From Typha latifolia (lineage: Eukaryota > Streptophyta > Magnoliopsida > Poales > Typhaceae): a stretch of 64,000 nucleotides of DNA. The stretch is from assembly GCA_019914945.1 (NCBI GenBank), contig CM034112.1, positions 9,020,501 to 9,084,500 of the forward strand, given 5' to 3'. Of the stretch, positions 61,355-64,000 are shown one piece after another (positions within the stretch are counted from its first letter, which is position 1; every line of letters starts with the position of its first letter). The notes below the pieces were generated by a model. That model saw only the letters and a list, made by a program, of their open reading frames with translations. It searched no databases and was not told where the DNA came from. The translations under genes were made by a program, and so were the position numbers.

Positions 61355-62122
61355 CATTAGTTTAATATTAATTTAAATTAAATTTTAGGAGATAGATATA
61401 GAATCATATTTAAATTAAAATTTATCTCCAAAGAATCAAATTTAAATTATTTAATATTAAATAATATCTCTTTTAATTAAGGTATAATTATATTTAAGAG
61501 AAAAAAATTTAATGAAAGAAAAATATATAATTAGAAAGTTAGTTACACGTAGTTAAATCTTCTGGACTAATATGCTTATTTTATTATGTAATATGATTTT
61601 GAAATAAAGAACCGAATTATTATATTTATAATTTTTAAGAGGGTATGGAAGTATTTGCCAATTTTTACAGTAAAAGGGTAAACGGCGTTTCTAGTTTTAA
61701 AGACTAAACGGAGAGGTGATGTACAATTCCGTAATTTCGGAGCAAAGAAAAGGAGCAGATGTGGAAGCGGGAAAAGTGGGTCCCTCTCCGTCCTTTGGTC
61801 GGCGGTGGGCCCCCAAGCGAGTCCGCGACCGGGGGATTCTTCTCGAAGCAAAAGCAAAAGCAGCGCGGAAACACGTAGCCTCCTCCAATCCCACCGCCCG
61901 ATCCTAATCCGACGATCCGTAACTGAAAATTCGAATTGAATTTGAATTTAAAATTTGGGCCTCACGTGGTGGTGAGCTAAAGGAAAAGACGAAGGCTTTA
62001 TAGCTTGGTGGACAAGTTTTCTACAGTTTTGGAAAGCGATGGTACAATGTGGTGGCACGTGCTGTGCAGCAGCAGCAGCTGCAGCAGAGGTGACACCTTA
62101 TTGGTCAAATAATTTGGCAAAT
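59830..62122. other. Intergenic DNA between NAC and BBE-like genes
   Basis: Mostly very AT-rich. AT and AC/AT microsatellites lie at 61205-61235 and 61320-61354, and a short GGC/GGT repeat near 60475-60490. A GC-richer patch at 61720-62050 contains CACGTGG. It shows no coding frame that I trust and lies just beyond the 3' end of the BBE-like gene, so its role is unclear. Confidence 0.45.
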
Positions 62123-63715
62123 TTAGGCCCAAAATTTAGGCAACGGCGGAATGCTCTGCTCATTGCGGAAGACATTCGTCGGATCAATCCGACTCTTAGC
62201 CCGCACCAGCCGATCATAATTCTGCAAGAAATACTTCTCGCCCCACACCCTTGCGTGACTCACCGCCTCCGGGGACCCACCTATCCCTTCGGTCCAATTG
62301 TTGGTCCCCAAATCCAGGTCCACGTAGTTCACGTACGCCGCTCGTGGGTGCTTCGACACGAACGGGCCCATGAAATTGTAGAACCCCCTCAGCCGCGCCA
62401 CGTACCCTTCCGCCGTCCCGTTGTTCTCCGCTCTTGTCCAGTCCACCATGTATTGGATCGCGTACAAGTTCCCGGCGCGGTGGGGGAACGCTATCTCACC
62501 GCTCCCGATCCGCCCCATGGCGCCGCCGTACGGGTCCAGTATTATGTACGAAGCCGAGCCGTTCGCTATCCAATCGACGACGGAGATCAGATCCAGCTTT
62601 GAGATTGGTGCGCTGACGTAATCGGACTTGGCTTTGAAGTACCCCTTCCCCTTCGAGACCCGATCCGTTAACTCCGCCGCGGAGTCCAACCCGGCGAATT
62701 GGGCCGCCGAGTCGACCCAGCTCAACTCGACGCACTCCGAGTCGACCAGGCCCAGCTCAGGAAACCGCTGAGTCATCATTGAAAGCGCCCTCGTTTTGGG
62801 ACCCAGAAATAGACCCGTGAAGGAAGCGAGCGTCCCGGAGACGGTGGTCGACAGGTAGAACTCGTCGGGGAGACGCGGGCCCACGTACTGCCACTTGTGG
62901 ACCAACTCGGCGACGAATCGACTCGTACCGGGTCGGCTGATTACGAACATCGTGACCCGCTCCGGAACCGGAACGAGTCGGAGCTTCCAAGAGTAGACCA
63001 CGCCCCAGCTCCCTCCTCCCCCACCTCGCAAAGCCCAGAAGACGTCTTCCCCCATCGAGGCTCGATTATGAACCCGGCCCTCGGAATCGATCAGGACCGC
63101 GTCGAGAACGTTGTCGGCCGCGAGTCCGTACTTCCTCGACAGCAACCCGAATCCGCCGCCGGATATATGCCCGCCGACGCCTATCGTCGAGCACGAACCG
63201 GCCGAGAACGCCAAAGACCGGTTCGACTCGGCAGCCGCGTAGTACACCTCGCCCAACGTCGCGCCCGACTCGACCCAGGCCACCGGCTCGTCCGGGTCGA
63301 CTCGGACCTGGTGTAGGTTCATGAGGTCGATCACTGCGAATGGATTGTGGTATCCAGCGGTGTAGGATAAGCCCTCGTAGCTGTGTCCGCCGCTGCGCAC
63401 TCTTATGACCAAGGAGTCGTTTCGGATGCAGAAAATGGCGTTTTGGAGCTCCGACAGGGAGGACGGGAGGATTATGGCGGCGGGTTTCGGGGCGGAGGGG
63501 ACGGCGAAGCGGAGGTTTTGGATGGAGAAGTTGAGGAGGGTGGAATAAGAGCTGGATGAAGGAATAGAGAAGTTGTGGATATCATGAGAGACGAGGCAAG
63601 AGGAGAGGTTGGTAGTGATCATAGTAGTAGTAGTAGAAGAAGAAGAATGGATAGCAGTGAAGAATAGAGAGAAAAAGAAGAAGAAGAAGAAGAAGAGATG
63701 CATACTAGCTTGCAT
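62123..63715 (-). CDS. Secreted berberine bridge enzyme-like FAD oxidase
   Basis: Single exon, 530 residues. Flavoprotein of the BBE-like family, which oxidises alcohols, carbohydrates, lignol or alkaloid precursors with FAD and O2. It should be exported to the wall or vacuole. Residues 1-24 form a signal peptide dominated by a run of Phe. Cys40 and Cys96 match the usual disulphide pair. The FAD_binding_4 domain carries VRSGGHSYEG with His111, and AGSCSTIGVGGHISGGGFG with Cys175. These are the two residues that bind FAD bicovalently in the family. The region 230-255 (WALRGGGGGSWGVV) is conserved too. The C-terminal BBE domain has FPHRAGNLYAIQY, NYVDLDLG and NNWTEG. Several N-x-S/T sites suit secretion. 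The start could be Met1 or Met5. Weak TATA-like DNA (63769-63775) lies about 55 nt upstream. Coding GC is much higher than its flanks. The substrate cannot be told from sequence. Confidence 0.94.
   Translation of the reverse strand: MQASMHLFFFFFFFFSLFFTAIHSSSSTTTTMITTNLSSCLVSHDIHNFSIPSSSSYSTLLNFSIQNLRFAVPSAPKPAAIILPSSLSELQNAIFCIRNDSLVIRVRSGGHSYEGLSYTAGYHNPFAVIDLMNLHQVRVDPDEPVAWVESGATLGEVYYAAAESNRSLAFSAGSCSTIGVGGHISGGGFGLLSRKYGLAADNVLDAVLIDSEGRVHNRASMGEDVFWALRGGGGGSWGVVYSWKLRLVPVPERVTMFVISRPGTSRFVAELVHKWQYVGPRLPDEFYLSTTVSGTLASFTGLFLGPKTRALSMMTQRFPELGLVDSECVELSWVDSAAQFAGLDSAAELTDRVSKGKGYFKAKSDYVSAPISKLDLISVVDWIANGSASYIILDPYGGAMGRIGSGEIAFPHRAGNLYAIQYMVDWTRAENNGTAEGYVARLRGFYNFMGPFVSKHPRAAYVNYVDLDLGTNNWTEGIGGSPEAVSHARVWGEKYFLQNYDRLVRAKSRIDPTNVFRNEQSIPPLPKFWA
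63660..63700 (-). repeat. (TTC)n microsatellite encoding the poly-Phe signal peptide
   Basis: On the plus strand the run reads GAAGAA repeats; in the gene it is TTC, giving about eight consecutive Phe (residues 8-15) of the signal peptide. The variable repeat thus lies in a coding position. Confidence 0.85.
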
Positions 63716-64000
63716 GGCTGCATGTGATTTCTGATGAGGTTGTAAGGTTTCTTATCAATTTGGAGGTGATTATAAGCTAGAAAGTAGACAAGGTTTATCC
63801 AACCTATCAGGTAGTGGAGTAATCAGCACACCTGAAGACTTTGCGCATGGATGGAGTTGACTATGCCCATAAATCCTCTTTTCCGGCTGATGCCAGCTCA
63901 ACATCTTCCAGATGGAGTTGACTGTGAAATTATGATGTTTGACTAAGGCGGCTGCCGCCGTGGAAAGTCTAAGGACGTTTAGGTTGTTACGTTTTAGTTA
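63716..64000 (-). promoter_or_regulatory. 5' flank of the BBE-like gene
   Basis: Holds the leader and core promoter of the BBE-like gene. A weak TATA-like TTATAAT is present at 63769-63775 on the minus strand. Nothing further recognised up to the window edge. Confidence 0.35.

Noticed and set aside
62039..62602. 187-codon and other open frames antisense to the BBE-like gene
   Set aside because: They overlap a clearly conserved enzyme on the minus strand, and their sequence is Arg/Pro-rich mirror-image coding bias, not a protein family.
1..64000. CRISPR arrays, operons, phage or bacterial defence islands
   Set aside because: The window is plant nuclear DNA with introns. No regular short-spaced repeats with unique spacers were seen.

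Overview
This is a stretch of flowering-plant nuclear genome. The genes have GT-AG introns and plant-specific families, and AT-rich intergenic DNA is full of transposon remains. Two intronless genes (the B3 factor and the BBE-like oxidase) are strikingly GC-rich against AT-rich flanks, a pattern common in monocots, so a monocot is the likelier source. I cannot name the species from sequence alone.

Layout. 1-5.3 kb: intergenic DNA with a tRNA-derived SINE and a long GA microsatellite, ending in a promoter with three G-boxes. 5.85-25.69 kb (+): a full-length LHY/CCA1-type clock MYB gene in six coding exons. Its third intron is about 17.2 kb because it holds a deletion-derivative LTR retrotransposon (8.8-10.8 kb) and a nest of hAT DNA transposons (13.2-22.9 kb). 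Two of these still show terminal inverted repeats and 8-bp target-site duplications. 27.2-28.3 kb: a large, almost wholly palindromic fold-back element. 28.7-33.3 kb (-): the alpha subunit of the nascent polypeptide-associated complex (NACA), four coding exons, with a hAT MITE in intron 2. 33.5-46.4 kb: a gene-poor region with a decayed LINE. 46.8-47.4 kb (+): a single-exon RAV/NGATHA-type B3 transcription factor with an RLFGV repression motif. 47.6-56 kb: gene-poor, including a 1.7-kb inverted-repeat structure. 56.1-59.6 kb (-): a membrane-tethered NAC transcription factor (NTL type) in seven coding exons. 62.1-63.7 kb (-): a secreted berberine-bridge-enzyme-like FAD oxidase in one exon.

The host genes are functionally independent: a clock regulator, a ribosome-associated chaperone, an organ-growth-type B3 repressor, a stress-type membrane-bound NAC and a secreted oxidase. 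Nothing resembles an operon, cluster or prokaryotic defence system. The most distinctive content is structural: the transposon nest inside the clock gene's intron, and two long inverted repeats that could give double-stranded RNA.

Exon boundaries were worked out by eye from splice consensus, reading-frame continuity and family conservation. In all three spliced genes the exon phases add up to one uninterrupted frame. Transposon family calls rest on motifs, terminal repeats and target duplications visible here; no database was searched.
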